DNA of 64,000 nt. It comes from Burkholderiaceae bacterium 16 (GTDB lineage Bacteria; Pseudomonadota; Gammaproteobacteria; Burkholderiales; Burkholderiaceae). The notes beneath the pieces are model-generated. The model saw only the letters and a list, made by a program, of their open reading frames with translations. It ran no database searches and was not told where the DNA came from. Where the stretch lies: assembly GCA_000955785.1 (NCBI GenBank), contig JYOD01000008.1, positions 62,001 through 126,000 of the forward strand. Reading direction: 5' to 3'. Positions 16,213 through 26,255 of the stretch are shown in pieces (the first letter of the stretch is position 1; each line of letters starts with the position of its first letter). Made by a program: the position numbers and the translations under genes.

Positions 16213-16848
16213 ATGGAACGCATGCAGTCGATGACCGAGGCGGCGAAGCGCCAGGCTAGCGAGGACACGGATAGCCGCATCCTTGTTGCGCCGGACGCGC
16301 GCCGGCGCGGCCTGCTCAAAGTCCCCGGCCTATTTGCGCTTGGATCGCTGGCGGTGATGAGCCTGGGCGAGTCGATGCCCGCCTGGGCGCAGGCCCAGTC
16401 CGGCAGCACCAAGGACGATATCGCCATTCTGAATGTAGCCCTCGGGCTGGAATACCAGGCCATCGCGGCTTATCAGGTCGGCGCGGAGAGCGGCCTGCTG
16501 CAAAAGCCGGTGCTGGATACCGCGGTCAAGTTCCAGACGCACCACAAGGCGCACGCGCAAGTGCTGGCGGGCACCGTGTCCAAGCTGGGCGGCAGCCCGG
16601 TGATGGCGAAGAAGCCGGCCGAGTACAGCTTCCCGACCGACCAGCTCAAGACGCAGGCCGATGTGCTGCGCTTTGCCGCCGGGCTGGAAAAAGGTGCCAC
16701 CGCGGCTTATCTGGGCGTGCTGCCAAATTTCCATAACCGCGAGCTGACCAAGGCCGCGGGCAGCATCCTGGGCGATGAGGCGATGCATTGGGCGGTGCTG
16801 CTGTCCGTGCTCGGCGAAGACCCGGTGCCGGGCGCGTTCGTTGGCTGA
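16213..16848 (+). CDS. Exported ferritin-like protein (DUF4439-like)
   Basis: A 211-residue protein with a Tat-like signal: RRRGLLKVPGLFALGSLAVMSLGES near residues 36-60, cleavage likely after A-W-A. The mature part is a four-helix ferritin-like fold with candidate metal-ligand Glu/His residues in LGLEYQAIAAYQVG, HHKAHAQVL, LEKGATAAY and DEAMHWAVLL. Such proteins occur beside ECF sigma factors; oxidative stress or metal handling is possible, but the activity is not established. AGGAG precedes the ATG at good spacing. Divergent from the sigma/anti-sigma pair and followed by a terminator. Confidence 0.82.
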   Translation: MERMQSMTEAAKRQASEDTDSRILVAPDARRRGLLKVPGLFALGSLAVMSLGESMPAWAQAQSGSTKDDIAILNVALGLEYQAIAAYQVGAESGLLQKPVLDTAVKFQTHHKAHAQVLAGTVSKLGGSPVMAKKPAEYSFPTDQLKTQADVLRFAAGLEKGATAAYLGVLPNFHNRELTKAAGSILGDEAMHWAVLLSVLGEDPVPGAFVG

Positions 16849-16953
16849 GCCGCAGGCGGGGGGTGTGGGCTCGCTTGCCGCCCTGGCCGGGAGATAAGCT
16901 GCTGTAAGGCAAGCCATGCTCTGCGCCGTCCGGCCTGCGGGCCGGACGGGTTC

Positions 16954-16992
16954 TCCCGCCGTGGTGCCAGCCACCATGGCGGGACTTTTTTG
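16954..16992 (+). terminator. Rho-independent terminator after ferritin-like gene
   Basis: TCCCGCC-GTGGTG pairs with CCACCA-TGGCGGGA around CCAG (16954-16984), followed by a seven-T run (16986-16992). A second GC hairpin GTCCGGCC/GGCCGGAC lies just upstream at about 16928-16947. Confidence 0.85.
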
Positions 16993-17015
16993 CAATGCCG
17001 GGGCGTTGCCTTGCT

Positions 17016-20000
17016 TCAGCCGCTGTTGCGCAGGCCTGCCGCCACCCCGTTGATGGTCAGGTGGATGCCGCGCCGCACGCGGATGTCGTCGCCATCCTTG
17101 CCCGAGCGGTAGCGCTTGAGCAATTCCACCTGCAAGTGGTTGAGCGGGTCCAGGTAGGCGAAGCGGTTCTTGATCGAACGGGCCAGCAGCGGATTGTCGG
17201 CCAGGCGCTCATGACGGCCGGTGATCAGCGCCAGCATGTCGCAGGTCAGGTGCCATTCGGCGCTGATGCGCGCGAACACGCTCTTGCGCAGCGCGGGATC
17301 CTCGCAAAGCTGCGCGTAGCGCGAGGCCACGGCCAGGTCGGTCTTGGCCAGCACCATGTCCATATTGGACAGCAGCGTGGAGAAGAACGGCCAGGTCTTG
17401 ACCATGCGGCGCAGCGTGGCGACGGCCGCCTTGTGCGCCTTTTCGTCCGGCGCCTCGTCCAGCAGCGCCTTGACCGCGCTGCCGAAACCGTACCAGCCCG
17501 GCAGCAGCAGGCGGCACTGGCCCCAGGAAAAGCCCCAGGGAATCGCGCGCAGGTCTTCGATGCGGCGCTGCTTCTTGTCCATCAGCTTGCGCGAAGCCGG
17601 ACGCGAACCCAGGTTCAGGTCGGCGATCTCGGTGATCGGCGTGGTGGCGAAGAAGTAGTCCTTGAAACCCGGGGTCTCATAGACGAGGGCGCGATAGGAG
17701 ATGAAAGCGCGATCGGAGAGCTGTTGCATCACCGCTTCGAACGTGACGAGGTCCTTGGGCGCGTTCTGCGTCGGCAGCAGGGAGGCTTCCAGGGTGGCAG
17801 CGATCACCGTTTCCAGGTTGCGCCGGCCGATCTCGGCGTTGGCGAACTTGCTGTTGATGATCTCGCCCTGCTCGGTCAAGCGGATCTGCCCGTTGACCGT
17901 GCCCGGCGGCTGCGACAGGATGGCCTGGTAGGTCGGGCCGCCGCCACGGCCGACGGTGCCGCCGCGGCCGTGGAACAGGCGCAGCTTGACGCGCCGCGCC
18001 TCGAACACCTGCACCAGCGCCAGCTCGGCCTTGTACAGCTCCCAGTTGGAGGTGAGGAAGCCGCCGTCCTTGTTGGAGTCGGAGTAGCCCAGCATCACTT
18101 CCTGCTCGCCGCCGTGATGGGCGATCACCGAGGCGAAGCCCGGCAACTCCAGCAGCGATTGCATGATGCCGGCGGCGTTGCGCAGATCCTCGATGGTCTC
18201 GAACAGCGGGATCACCATCAGTTCCGGGCGTGCCGGGTCGGTCTTGCTGCCCAGCGTGCCGCGCAGCATGCCGGCCTCCTTCTGCAGCAGCATCACTTCG
18301 ACCAGGTCCGACAGCGTCTCGGTGTGCGAGATGATGTAGTTGCGGGCCACGCGCGCGCCGTAGCGGGCGCGTAGCTCGCGGGCCATGTTCAGGATGGCCA
18401 GCTCGCTGCGGGTCTGCTCGGAATAGGTATGCCAGGGCAGGGTCAGCAGGCGCGGCTGGCGCAGCTCGGCCAGCAGCAGTTCCAGCTTGCGCGCTTCCGT
18501 CAGGGCGGCATAGTTGGCCTCCACACCAGCGGCGGCGAACAGTTCCGTGATCACGGCCTCGTGCACGTCGGACACCTGGCGCATGTCGATCGACGCCAGG
18601 TGGAAGCCGAACACGGCGATGGCCTTGGCCAGCGCGTCGATGCGGGTGCGTGCCAGCGCCCCGCCGTGGTGGGCGCGCAGCGAGTCGATCACGACCTGCA
18701 CGTCGGCGCCGAAGGACTGCGCGTCGGCATAGGGCGCGGCGTCGGCCACCGGGTGGCGTGGCGCGGCATGCCCGGTGACGGCCAGGCAGGTTGCCGCCAG
18801 GCGCGCATAGATGCCGATCAGGGCGCGCCGGTACGGCTCGTCGGCGCGATGCTCGGAATGGTCGGGCGAGGCTTCGGCCAGCGCCAGCAGTTCCGGGCTC
18901 GCTTCCACCATCAGGCTCGACATCGACAGTTCCGCGCCCAGCACGTGGACTTCGTCCAGGTACCACTCCAGGATCAGCGCGGACTGCTTGCTGGCAGCCT
19001 GCTCCAGCGTGTCGGCGGTGACGTTGGGGTTGCCGTCGCGGTCGCCGCCGATCCACGAGCCCATCTGGAAGAAGGGCGCGAGCTGGGTTGAGGCGGCCGG
19101 CGCGGCCTTGTTCTTGCGCGTGGCGGGGAACACCGCGGCGATGTCCTCTTCCAGTTCGCTCATCAACTGCGGGATGCCGCGCAGGAAGCAGGTACGGTAG
19201 TAGGACAGCGCGTTCTCGATCTCGTCAACCACCATCAGCCGCGTATTGCGCAGCATGCGGGTTTGCCACAGCGTGGTGACGCGGGCGCGCAGCAGCGCGG
19301 TGTTGTGATCGCGCTCGCGCGCCGTCATCGGCAGATCGCGCTCGGACAGCAGGCGGGCGATCTCGCGCTCGGCGTCGAGAATACTCTTGCGCTGGACTTC
19401 GGTCGGGTGGGCGGTGAGCACCGGCACGATCAGCGCTTCGTCGAAGAACTTGCGCAACGTCTTGCCGGTCACGCCGGCAGCGTCGATGGCCTGCAGCGCG
19501 TGCGCCAGGCTGCCCGGCTGCGGCGGCGAGCCGGCCAGTGCGTGCACGCGCCGGCGGCGGTTGTGGTGCTGGTCCTCGGCGATATTGGCCAGGTGCGAGA
19601 AATAGCTGAAGGCACGCACCACCGAGTTGGTCTGGTCGCGCGACAGACGCTTGAGCAGGCGGTCCAGCTCGGCGCCGGCGGCGCGGTCGTTCTCGCGGCG
19701 GAAGCGCACGGCGGTCTGGCGGATGGTCTCGACCACCTCGAAGGCGGCGTCGCCTTCCTGCTCGCGCACGCACTCACCCAGCAAACGGCCCAGGAAGCGG
19801 ATGTCCTCGCGCAGGGGCAGGTCCTTGTCGCTGGCGCGGCGGGCCGGGGCGCTTGCGGCTGGCGTCGCGTCAGGTTTCGCGACGGCGGCGCGCTTGCGGC
19901 TGGCGGTCTTGGCAGGTCGGGTGGCGGTGGTACTTGCGGGTACCGAAGCGGAAGCCATTACGGTGTCGGGGGCGTCTGCCCGGCTGGCGGTTGGCTTACG

Positions 20001-20033
20001 CCGGCTGGCGGGGCGCGCAGCTTGCTGCGTCAT
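17016..20033 (-). CDS. ppc: Phosphoenolpyruvate carboxylase
   Basis: Carboxylates PEP to oxaloacetate, replenishing the TCA cycle. At 1005 residues it is longer than typical bacterial enzymes (about 880-930) because of a 70-75 residue Ala/Lys/Arg-rich N-terminal extension before the conserved [14 protein letters not shown] start of the fold. Catalytic blocks are clear: [13 protein letters not shown] (catalytic His), [38 protein letters not shown], and the C-terminal RNSG. AGGAG lies correctly before ATG 20033, so the long start is supported. Divergent from hemC with 79 bases between. Confidence 0.96.
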   Translation of the reverse strand: MTQQAARPASRRKPTASRADAPDTVMASASVPASTTATRPAKTASRKRAAVAKPDATPAASAPARRASDKDLPLREDIRFLGRLLGECVREQEGDAAFEVVETIRQTAVRFRRENDRAAGAELDRLLKRLSRDQTNSVVRAFSYFSHLANIAEDQHHNRRRRVHALAGSPPQPGSLAHALQAIDAAGVTGKTLRKFFDEALIVPVLTAHPTEVQRKSILDAEREIARLLSERDLPMTARERDHNTALLRARVTTLWQTRMLRNTRLMVVDEIENALSYYRTCFLRGIPQLMSELEEDIAAVFPATRKNKAAPAASTQLAPFFQMGSWIGGDRDGNPNVTADTLEQAASKQSALILEWYLDEVHVLGAELSMSSLMVEASPELLALAEASPDHSEHRADEPYRRALIGIYARLAATCLAVTGHAAPRHPVADAAPYADAQSFGADVQVVIDSLRAHHGGALARTRIDALAKAIAVFGFHLASIDMRQVSDVHEAVITELFAAAGVEANYAALTEARKLELLLAELRQPRLLTLPWHTYSEQTRSELAILNMARELRARYGARVARNYIISHTETLSDLVEVMLLQKEAGMLRGTLGSKTDPARPELMVIPLFETIEDLRNAAGIMQSLLELPGFASVIAHHGGEQEVMLGYSDSNKDGGFLTSNWELYKAELALVQVFEARRVKLRLFHGRGGTVGRGGGPTYQAILSQPPGTVNGQIRLTEQGEIINSKFANAEIGRRNLETVIAATLEASLLPTQNAPKDLVTFEAVMQQLSDRAFISYRALVYETPGFKDYFFATTPITEIADLNLGSRPASRKLMDKKQRRIEDLRAIPWGFSWGQCRLLLPGWYGFGSAVKALLDEAPDEKAHKAAVATLRRMVKTWPFFSTLLSNMDMVLAKTDLAVASRYAQLCEDPALRKSVFARISAEWHLTCDMLALITGRHERLADNPLLARSIKNRFAYLDPLNHLQVELLKRYRSGKDGDDIRVRRGIHLTINGVAAGLRNSG

Positions 20034-20100
20034 GCAATCTCCTGTCGTCTCTTATTTAATGTCTGCTGTCTATTGGCCCGGAGCCGCTTGGGGTGCGTGC

Positions 20101-20106
20101 TAACAT
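20101..20106 (+). promoter_or_regulatory. Candidate -10 box abutting hemC start
   Basis: TAACAT ends six bases before the hemC ATG, so transcription would begin at or next to the start codon. No Shine-Dalgarno-like sequence is visible. The -35 is not obvious. Confidence 0.35.
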
Positions 20107-20112
20107 TCGCGG

Positions 20113-21117
20113 ATGCAAGCATCCGTCCCCCCGTCTTCCTCCAGCGCTGCGCCGCGCAAGCTAGTCATCGCCTCCCGCGAAAGCCGTCTGGCTATGTGGC
20201 AGGCCGAGCATGTGCGTGCTGCGTTGCAACAATACTATCCCGCGTGCGATGTGTCCATTCTCGGAATGACTACGCGCGGAGATCAGATTCTAGACCGTAC
20301 CTTGTCCAAAGTCGGCGGCAAGGGCCTGTTCGTAAAGGAACTCGAGATCGCGATGGCCGAAGGCCGCGCCGACCTCGCCGTGCACTCCCTGAAAGATGTG
20401 CCGATGGAGTTACCTGAAGGCTTTGCCCTGGCCGCCATCATGGAACGCGAGGATCCGCGAGACGCGCTGGTTTCGGCCCGCTTCGGCTCTCTCGAAGATA
20501 TGCCCGCGGGTACCGTGGTCGGCACTTCCAGCCTGCGCCGCGAGGCCGCGCTGCGCACCCGCTACCCGCATCTTGTGATCCAGCCGCTGCGTGGCAATCT
20601 CGACACCCGGCTCGGCAAGCTCGATCGCGGCGACTATGGCGCCATCATCCTGGCCGCCGCCGGCCTCAAGCGCCTGGGCCTGGGCGATCGCATCCGCGCC
20701 GTGCTCGATCCCGTCAGCTCGCTGCCGGCCGCGGGGCAGGGCGCGCTTGGCATCGAGATTCCGGCCGGGCGTCCTGAGCTGGCCGCCTGGTTGGCGCCGC
20801 TCAACCATGCGCCCAGCGCGCTGGCCGTTACCGCCGAGCGCGCCGTGTCGCGCATGCTGGGCGGTTCCTGCCAGGTGCCGTTGGCAGCCCACGCAAGCTG
20901 GGATGGCGCAACGCTGAAGATCGAGGCTTTCGTGGCGTTGCCCGACGGCAGCCGCTGCGTGCGGGCCCGGTCCGAAGCGGTGGTCGAGGGTGCCGATGCA
21001 CCCCGCCAGGCGGAAGCGCTGGGCAAGGCCGTTGCCCAGGATCTGCTGGGACAAGGCGCAGCCGAGATCCTGGCGACGCTGGCGGATCCCGCCTCCCATC
21101 AAGCTCCTCCTGCCTGA
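20113..21117 (+). CDS. hemC: Hydroxymethylbilane synthase (porphobilinogen deaminase)
   Basis: Joins four porphobilinogens into hydroxymethylbilane for haem and sirohaem. The 334 residues include [19 protein letters not shown] (about 16-34), [20 protein letters not shown], the aspartate/arginine core [17 protein letters not shown], and the cofactor cysteine in [12 protein letters not shown] (about 254-265), where the dipyrromethane cofactor attaches. It starts the haem operon and is followed by hemDX after nine bases. Confidence 0.96.
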   Translation: MQASVPPSSSSAAPRKLVIASRESRLAMWQAEHVRAALQQYYPACDVSILGMTTRGDQILDRTLSKVGGKGLFVKELEIAMAEGRADLAVHSLKDVPMELPEGFALAAIMEREDPRDALVSARFGSLEDMPAGTVVGTSSLRREAALRTRYPHLVIQPLRGNLDTRLGKLDRGDYGAIILAAAGLKRLGLGDRIRAVLDPVSSLPAAGQGALGIEIPAGRPELAAWLAPLNHAPSALAVTAERAVSRMLGGSCQVPLAAHASWDGATLKIEAFVALPDGSRCVRARSEAVVEGADAPRQAEALGKAVAQDLLGQGAAEILATLADPASHQAPPA

Positions 21118-21126
21118 GACCGGCCC

Positions 21127-23310
21127 ATGCCCCGCCCGACCGTCGTTGTAACACGACCCGCCGGGCAGTCCCGGCAACTCACCGAGGCCTTGTCGGCCGC
21201 GGGCCTGGACGTGCTTGGCTTTCCCCTGCTGGCGATCGGCCCCGCGGCCGACGATGCGCCCTTGCGCGCGGCGCTGGCGCAACTGGCGGACTTTGCGCTG
21301 GTGGTCTTCGTCAGCCCCAATGCGGTGGCTTTCGCGCTCGACGCGCTGGCCCAGGTTCAGGACAAGCCCGTACCGCAATGGCCTGAATCCGTGCCGGTAG
21401 CCGTGGTCGGCCCGGCCAGCGTGGCCGCACTGGCCGAGCGTGGCATTGCCGCGCCTGCCTGCCGGGTGATCGCGCCCGCCGGCTGCACGACCGGCCATGA
21501 GGCCGACAACGGTGATGCCGCCAATGGTGGCGAAGGCGCCGAAGCCCGCTTCGATTCCGAGGCGCTGTGGCAGCAACTCGAGGCCCAGCTTGACGCCGGC
21601 GCCCTGCAAGGGCGCCAGGTCCTGATCATCCGTGGCAACGGGGGACGCGACTGGCTGGCCGAACGCCTGCGCCGCGCGGGCGCTGAGGTGCGCGCGGTCG
21701 AGGCCTACCAGCGCTCCGTCCCCGCGCCCGGCAGCATGCAATGGCAGGCCGTGCGCGACGGCCTCAAGCCGGGCGCGCCGCCGCAGGCGTGGCTGCTGAC
21801 CAGTTCCGAGGCGGTGCGCAATCTCGATGAAATGGCGCGCCAGGCGCTGAGCCCGCAAGAACTGGCTTGCCTGCGCCAGGTGCAGTGCATCGCGCCCCAT
21901 GCGAGAATCGCCGAACAGGCCCAGGCCCTGGGGTTCTCGCACCTGCTGCGCGCGGCGCCGGGGGACGATGGCCTGCTGGCGGCTTGCCGCCAGTGGGCGC
22001 AGGCGCATGCCGGTCCGCCGGAGCCGATGCCTGCGCCACCGGTCGCCCCGGCGCCAGTCCCGGCCGTGGCACCGCCGCCGGTGCTTGCGCCGGACCCGCT
22101 AATCAATCCACCGCCCGCAACGTCAACGAAGGTCGATCGCGTGACGCAAGACAATACCGCTCCTCCCGCCTCCAGTCCGCCCCCCGCGGCTGGTGCCCCG
22201 CTGCCCGTCCGCGGCACGCCTCGCATCAACCCGTGGTGGGTGCTGCTGCTCCTGTTGATCCTCGCCATTGGTGGCGGGTTCTGGTGGTTGCAGCAGCGCG
22301 TCGACCACCTGACCCAGGAGCTGGCGCGGCGCCAGCAGAGCAACGATGCGCTGGTGCAGGAAACCCGCGTGCTGTCGCGCAATGCGCAGGAAACCGTGAA
22401 GGAGTTGCAGGCCAAGGTTGGCGCGCTGGACGGGCAAGTAGGCGAGGCGCGCGACAAGCAAGCCGCGCTGGAGCAGGTCTACCAGGACCTGATGCGCAAC
22501 CGTGACGACTGGGAGATCGCGGAGATCCAGCAACTGCTGACCAACGCGGGCCAGCAACTGCAGCTGACAGGCAATGTGCAGGTCGCGCTGGCGGCGCTGC
22601 AAAGCGCCGATACGCGCCTGGCACGCACTGACAAGCCGCAATACAACCTGCTGCGCCGGGCCATCGCACGCGATGTGGCGCGCATGAAAGCCGTGCCGGA
22701 TACCGACCTGACCGGCGCCGCCATCAAGCTCGACGAAGCCATCAACCAGATCGACACGCTGCCACTGCTGTCGAGCGAGCGCATGCTCGAGCGCAGCGAA
22801 GCCGATGCGCGCAAATCGGACGCAAAGGTAGAGGTGGCCGAAAAAGCGGAAAAAGCCGATAAGGCCGAGACAGCCGCAAAGCCAGCCACCGGCAAGGGCG
22901 CCAGGAATGCCGCCAAGGCCGAGCCGGCACCGGCCGGCAACACGGTCGGCAAATGGTTTGGCGGCCTGTGGGCCAGCGTGCGCGACGAGCTGATGCAGGT
23001 TATCCGCATCCGGCGCGTGGACGATGCCCAAGCCTTGCTGCTGACCGGCGACCAGGGCTGGTTCCTGCGCGAGAACGTCAAGCTGCGCCTGCTCAATGCG
23101 CGGCTGGCGCTGCTGTCGCGCAACGAGCCGGTGTTCCGCAATGACCTGGCGGCCGCGCAAGCCATGTTGGGGCGCTATTTCGACACCAAGTCGCGCCGCG
23201 TGCAGGCCGCGCTGACCCTGCTCAAGCAGGCCCAGGCTGGTGCCGTCACGGTGCAGTTGCCGACCATGGCGGAAAGCCTCGGCGCGCTGCAGGCACTCAA
23301 GAAGGAGTAG
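21127..23310 (+). CDS. hemDX: HemD-HemX fusion: uroporphyrinogen-III synthase plus membrane HemX domain
   Basis: A 727-residue fused protein. Residues about 1-290 are uroporphyrinogen-III synthase (TRPAGQSRQLTEAL at the start, FVSPNAVAFAL, LTSSEAVRNL), which cyclises hydroxymethylbilane. A Pro/Ala-rich linker (about 298-360) leads to one membrane helix (about 371-391, WWVLLLLLILAIGGGFWWL), a coiled coil (about 395-460) and a HemX domain. An Ala/Lys-rich low-complexity insert lies near 560-600. In E. coli hemD and hemX are separate adjacent genes; a fused form is known from Ralstonia/Cupriavidus relatives. HemX function is still poorly defined. Confidence 0.92.
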   Translation: MPRPTVVVTRPAGQSRQLTEALSAAGLDVLGFPLLAIGPAADDAPLRAALAQLADFALVVFVSPNAVAFALDALAQVQDKPVPQWPESVPVAVVGPASVAALAERGIAAPACRVIAPAGCTTGHEADNGDAANGGEGAEARFDSEALWQQLEAQLDAGALQGRQVLIIRGNGGRDWLAERLRRAGAEVRAVEAYQRSVPAPGSMQWQAVRDGLKPGAPPQAWLLTSSEAVRNLDEMARQALSPQELACLRQVQCIAPHARIAEQAQALGFSHLLRAAPGDDGLLAACRQWAQAHAGPPEPMPAPPVAPAPVPAVAPPPVLAPDPLINPPPATSTKVDRVTQDNTAPPASSPPPAAGAPLPVRGTPRINPWWVLLLLLILAIGGGFWWLQQRVDHLTQELARRQQSNDALVQETRVLSRNAQETVKELQAKVGALDGQVGEARDKQAALEQVYQDLMRNRDDWEIAEIQQLLTNAGQQLQLTGNVQVALAALQSADTRLARTDKPQYNLLRRAIARDVARMKAVPDTDLTGAAIKLDEAINQIDTLPLLSSERMLERSEADARKSDAKVEVAEKAEKADKAETAAKPATGKGARNAAKAEPAPAGNTVGKWFGGLWASVRDELMQVIRIRRVDDAQALLLTGDQGWFLRENVKLRLLNARLALLSRNEPVFRNDLAAAQAMLGRYFDTKSRRVQAALTLLKQAQAGAVTVQLPTMAESLGALQALKKE

Positions 23311-23313
23311 CGC

Positions 23314-24504
23314 ATGCGGCTTCTTTTCTGGGTGGCTATCCTGTTTGGCGGCGCGGTCGGGCTGGCGCTGTTCACGCAATTCAACCAAAGCAACGTGGTC
23401 CTGTTCTACCCGCCTTACCGGGTCGAACTCTCGCTGAACCTGGCACTGGCGTTGCTGCTGCTGACGTTCTTCGTGGTCTGGACCATCCTCACCACCGTGC
23501 GGCACCTGTCCGAGATGCCGGCGCGCGCCGCCGCGTATCGCGAGCGCAGCCGCATGAACCGGGCGCAAGCCGCCTTGCGCGAGGCGATCGAGAACCTCTT
23601 CGCCGGCCGTTTTGCCCGCGCCGAACGCACCGCGCGTGAAGCCCAGGCCTGGCCCGAGCAGGCCCAGACCGCGGCGCTGATCGGCGCGCGCGCGGCACAC
23701 CGCATGCAGGAAACCGAGCGGCGCGATGCCTGGATGGCGCAGGTGACCGATCCCGAGCGCGAACAGGCGCGGCTGGTGTCGATGGCCGAGTTGCTGGTCG
23801 ACGCGCGCGATGCCGACGGCGCGCTGGAAACCATCGCCCAACTGCAGGCGCAGGGCGCGCGCCAGATCCACGTGCAGCGTATCGCGCTGCGGGCCCACCA
23901 GCACCTGAAGAACTGGACCGAAGTCCTGCGCCTGGCGCGCTCGCTGGAAAAGCGCAATGCGTTGCATCCGGTGCTGGCGCTGCGTCTCAAACAGATGGCC
24001 TGCGAAGCCCTGCTGGAAGAGCGCCGCCACGACGGCGACGCGCTGCATGACTTCTGGCGCTCGCTATCGACCGACGAACGGCGCGCGGCCCGCATCGCCG
24101 AACCCGCGGCGCGCTATTTCGCCGCGCTGGGCCGGCAGGATGAGGCGCGCAAGATTGTCGAGGATGCGCTCAAGGCCAACTGGGATAGCCGGCTGGTATT
24201 GCGCTACGCGGAGTGCGCCGAGCCGGGACGTGCGCTGCCGCAGATCCAGCAGGCGGAGAAATGGCTGGCGCAGCATCCGGTTGATGCGGACCTTTACTTC
24301 ACGCTGGGTGTGCTTTGCCTTGGAGAGAAGCTGTGGGGCAAGGCGCAGTCGAGTTTCGAGCGGGCGTTGCGCTATGCGGATGTGGATTCGCAGCGCAGGT
24401 TGCGGGTTCGGGCGCATCTGGCGCTGGCCAAGATGTTTGAGGAAACCGAGCGGCCCGACGAGGCGCAGAAGCACTATCGGGAGAGTGCGATTCTGGCGGC
24501 GTGA
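23314..24504 (+). CDS. hemY: HemY, membrane TPR protein of haem biosynthesis operon
   Basis: A 396-residue protein with two N-terminal membrane helices (about 2-20 and 40-62) and a cytoplasmic helical-repeat/TPR region (about 90-390). This is the proteobacterial HemY of the hemCDXY operon, not the oxygen-dependent protoporphyrinogen oxidase that shares the name in Bacillus. It starts three bases after the hemDX stop. It probably acts as a scaffold for haem enzymes; the role is inferred from family and operon. Confidence 0.9.
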   Translation: MRLLFWVAILFGGAVGLALFTQFNQSNVVLFYPPYRVELSLNLALALLLLTFFVVWTILTTVRHLSEMPARAAAYRERSRMNRAQAALREAIENLFAGRFARAERTAREAQAWPEQAQTAALIGARAAHRMQETERRDAWMAQVTDPEREQARLVSMAELLVDARDADGALETIAQLQAQGARQIHVQRIALRAHQHLKNWTEVLRLARSLEKRNALHPVLALRLKQMACEALLEERRHDGDALHDFWRSLSTDERRAARIAEPAARYFAALGRQDEARKIVEDALKANWDSRLVLRYAECAEPGRALPQIQQAEKWLAQHPVDADLYFTLGVLCLGEKLWGKAQSSFERALRYADVDSQRRLRVRAHLALAKMFEETERPDEAQKHYRESAILAA

Positions 24505-24520
24505 GGGTTTGGTTGGGGGG

Positions 24521-24563
24521 CTCCCCTCTCCCCCTGAGGGGGGAGTTGCGTCTCGGTTTTTTT
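24521..24563 (+). terminator. Hairpin between convergent hemY and photolyase genes
   Basis: CTCCCC (24521-24526) pairs with GGGGAG (24540-24545) around a C/G-rich loop, with a seven-T run at 24557-24563. The distance from stem to T run is longer than canonical, so it is only a candidate. Confidence 0.4.
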
Positions 24564-26077
24564 CAGGCCGTCCCAATCCTGGCCTTCTCCTTCACCACCG
24601 CATACCGCGCCAATGTCTCCTTCCGGGCAACGTCATGCTGGACGATGGGCCGCGGGTAGTGTTCCCCGAGCCTGACACCGGCCGCCAGCAGCACGTCCTC
24701 CGAAGCCGTCCACGGCGCATGTATGTACTTGTCTGGCAACCGTGCCAGTTGCGGCAGGTACTTCCGGATAAACCGTCCCTGCGGATCGAACTTTTCCGAT
24801 TGCGTGGTCGGGTTGAAGATCCGGAAGTAGGGCTGGGCATCGCAGCCCGTGGACGCGGCCCACTGCCAGCCGCCATTGTTCGCCGAGAAATCGAAGTCGT
24901 TCAGCTGGTCGGCAAAGTACTGCTCCCCTCGCCGCCAGTCCACGCCCAGATCCTTGACCAGGAAACTCGCCGCCACCATCCGCAGCCGGTTGTGCATGTA
25001 ACCGCTTTGCCGGATCTGCAGCATGGCCGCATCCACCAGCGGATAGCCGGTCCGCGCGTCGCACCAGGCCTGGAAATAGCGCTCGCCGGTCTCGCCGCCG
25101 AGCCAGCGGATGGTGTCGTAGCCGGCGTGGAAGGCATGGCCCCCGGCAACGCGCGGATGGTGGTGCAGGATCATGAAATAAAAATCCCGCCAGATCAGTT
25201 CCGATAGCCAGGTAGCGGCGCCCACGCTTTCCGCGCCGCCGCGCAGCATGGCGGCGTGGGCGGCGCGGGCCAGCGTGCGGATCGACAGGGTGCCAAACCG
25301 CAGGTGGACCGACAGGTAGCTCGGGCCGCGCAGGGCGGGGAAGTCGCGCCGGCGCGCGTAGTCGCCCATGCGGCAGCAGAACTCGTCGAATAGCGCGTGG
25401 GCGCCGGGGCTGCCGGCGGGCATGGCGATCTCGGCGAGGTTGGAGGGAGCGAATCCCAGAGACGCCAGTGCAGGCAGCAGCCGCACATACGGCGCGGGTA
25501 CGGGAGCCAGCGCCTTCAGATATGGCCCGACCGGATAGGGCTTGAGGTCGAACGGCAGCAGCGCCTTGAGCCAGGCGTTCTTATAGGGCGTGAATACCGA
25601 GAACGGCTTGCCCTGGCCGGTCAGGATCTCATCCCGCTCGAAGATCACCTGATCCTTGAAGGAAAAGAAGGCGCAGGACTGGTCCGCGAGCGTTTGCCGC
25701 ACCTCGGCATCGCGGGCCTGCGCGGCGGGTTCGTAGTCGTGGTTGACGAACACGGCTTCGGCGCCCAGTTCGGCCGCCAGCGCGGGAACGGCCTTGCGCG
25801 CGTGGTCGTGCAGCACGATGAGGCCGCCGCCGGCGGCGCGCAGGGCGGCATCGAGGGGTGCCAGCGAGGCGAGGATGAATGCCACCCGGCGGTCGGCGGC
25901 CAGGCCGCGTGCCAGCAGCGGATCCAGGATCTCGCGGTCGAATACGAACACGCACCATACCTGGCGGCAGTGCTTGAGGGCATAATGCAGCGCCGCGTGA
26001 TCGTCGGCGCGCAGGTCGCGCCGGAACCAGGCCAGCCCGCGCTCGAACTGCCGGTCGATCCGGTAGGGCTGGCGCAT
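24563..26077 (-). CDS. phrB: Class I CPD photolyase
   Basis: Light-driven repair of cyclobutane pyrimidine dimers using FAD. The 504 residues have the N-terminal antenna domain (GLAWFRRDLRADDH, about 11-24) and the C-terminal FAD domain with MHNRLRMVAASFLVKDLGVDWRRGEQYFADQLNDFDFSANNGGWQWAASTG-type blocks (cited in pieces: HNRLRMVAASFL, NDFDFSANNGGWQW, GCDAQPYFRIFNP). The start was taken at MRQPYRIDRQF (26077), where the family begins; the frame runs open to 26278 with non-conserved residues. Convergent with hemY. Confidence 0.93.
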   Translation of the reverse strand: MRQPYRIDRQFERGLAWFRRDLRADDHAALHYALKHCRQVWCVFVFDREILDPLLARGLAADRRVAFILASLAPLDAALRAAGGGLIVLHDHARKAVPALAAELGAEAVFVNHDYEPAAQARDAEVRQTLADQSCAFFSFKDQVIFERDEILTGQGKPFSVFTPYKNAWLKALLPFDLKPYPVGPYLKALAPVPAPYVRLLPALASLGFAPSNLAEIAMPAGSPGAHALFDEFCCRMGDYARRRDFPALRGPSYLSVHLRFGTLSIRTLARAAHAAMLRGGAESVGAATWLSELIWRDFYFMILHHHPRVAGGHAFHAGYDTIRWLGGETGERYFQAWCDARTGYPLVDAAMLQIRQSGYMHNRLRMVAASFLVKDLGVDWRRGEQYFADQLNDFDFSANNGGWQWAASTGCDAQPYFRIFNPTTQSEKFDPQGRFIRKYLPQLARLPDKYIHAPWTASEDVLLAAGVRLGEHYPRPIVQHDVARKETLARYAVVKEKARIGTA

Positions 26078-26255
26078 ATCGGCGGTGGGCGAGGGCAAGA
26101 TCGGACGCTCCGGAAACGGGCGGAAGAAGCCTGTTACCCTACCATACCGGCAGGGGTGCGCCGCACTGCGGACAGCCCCCCGGCAAGCCGGGCAGAGGCG
26201 CCGTTCCGGCGGCGCCGCACCAGTAATCCAGAATTCAGATATCAAGAAGCAAGCC

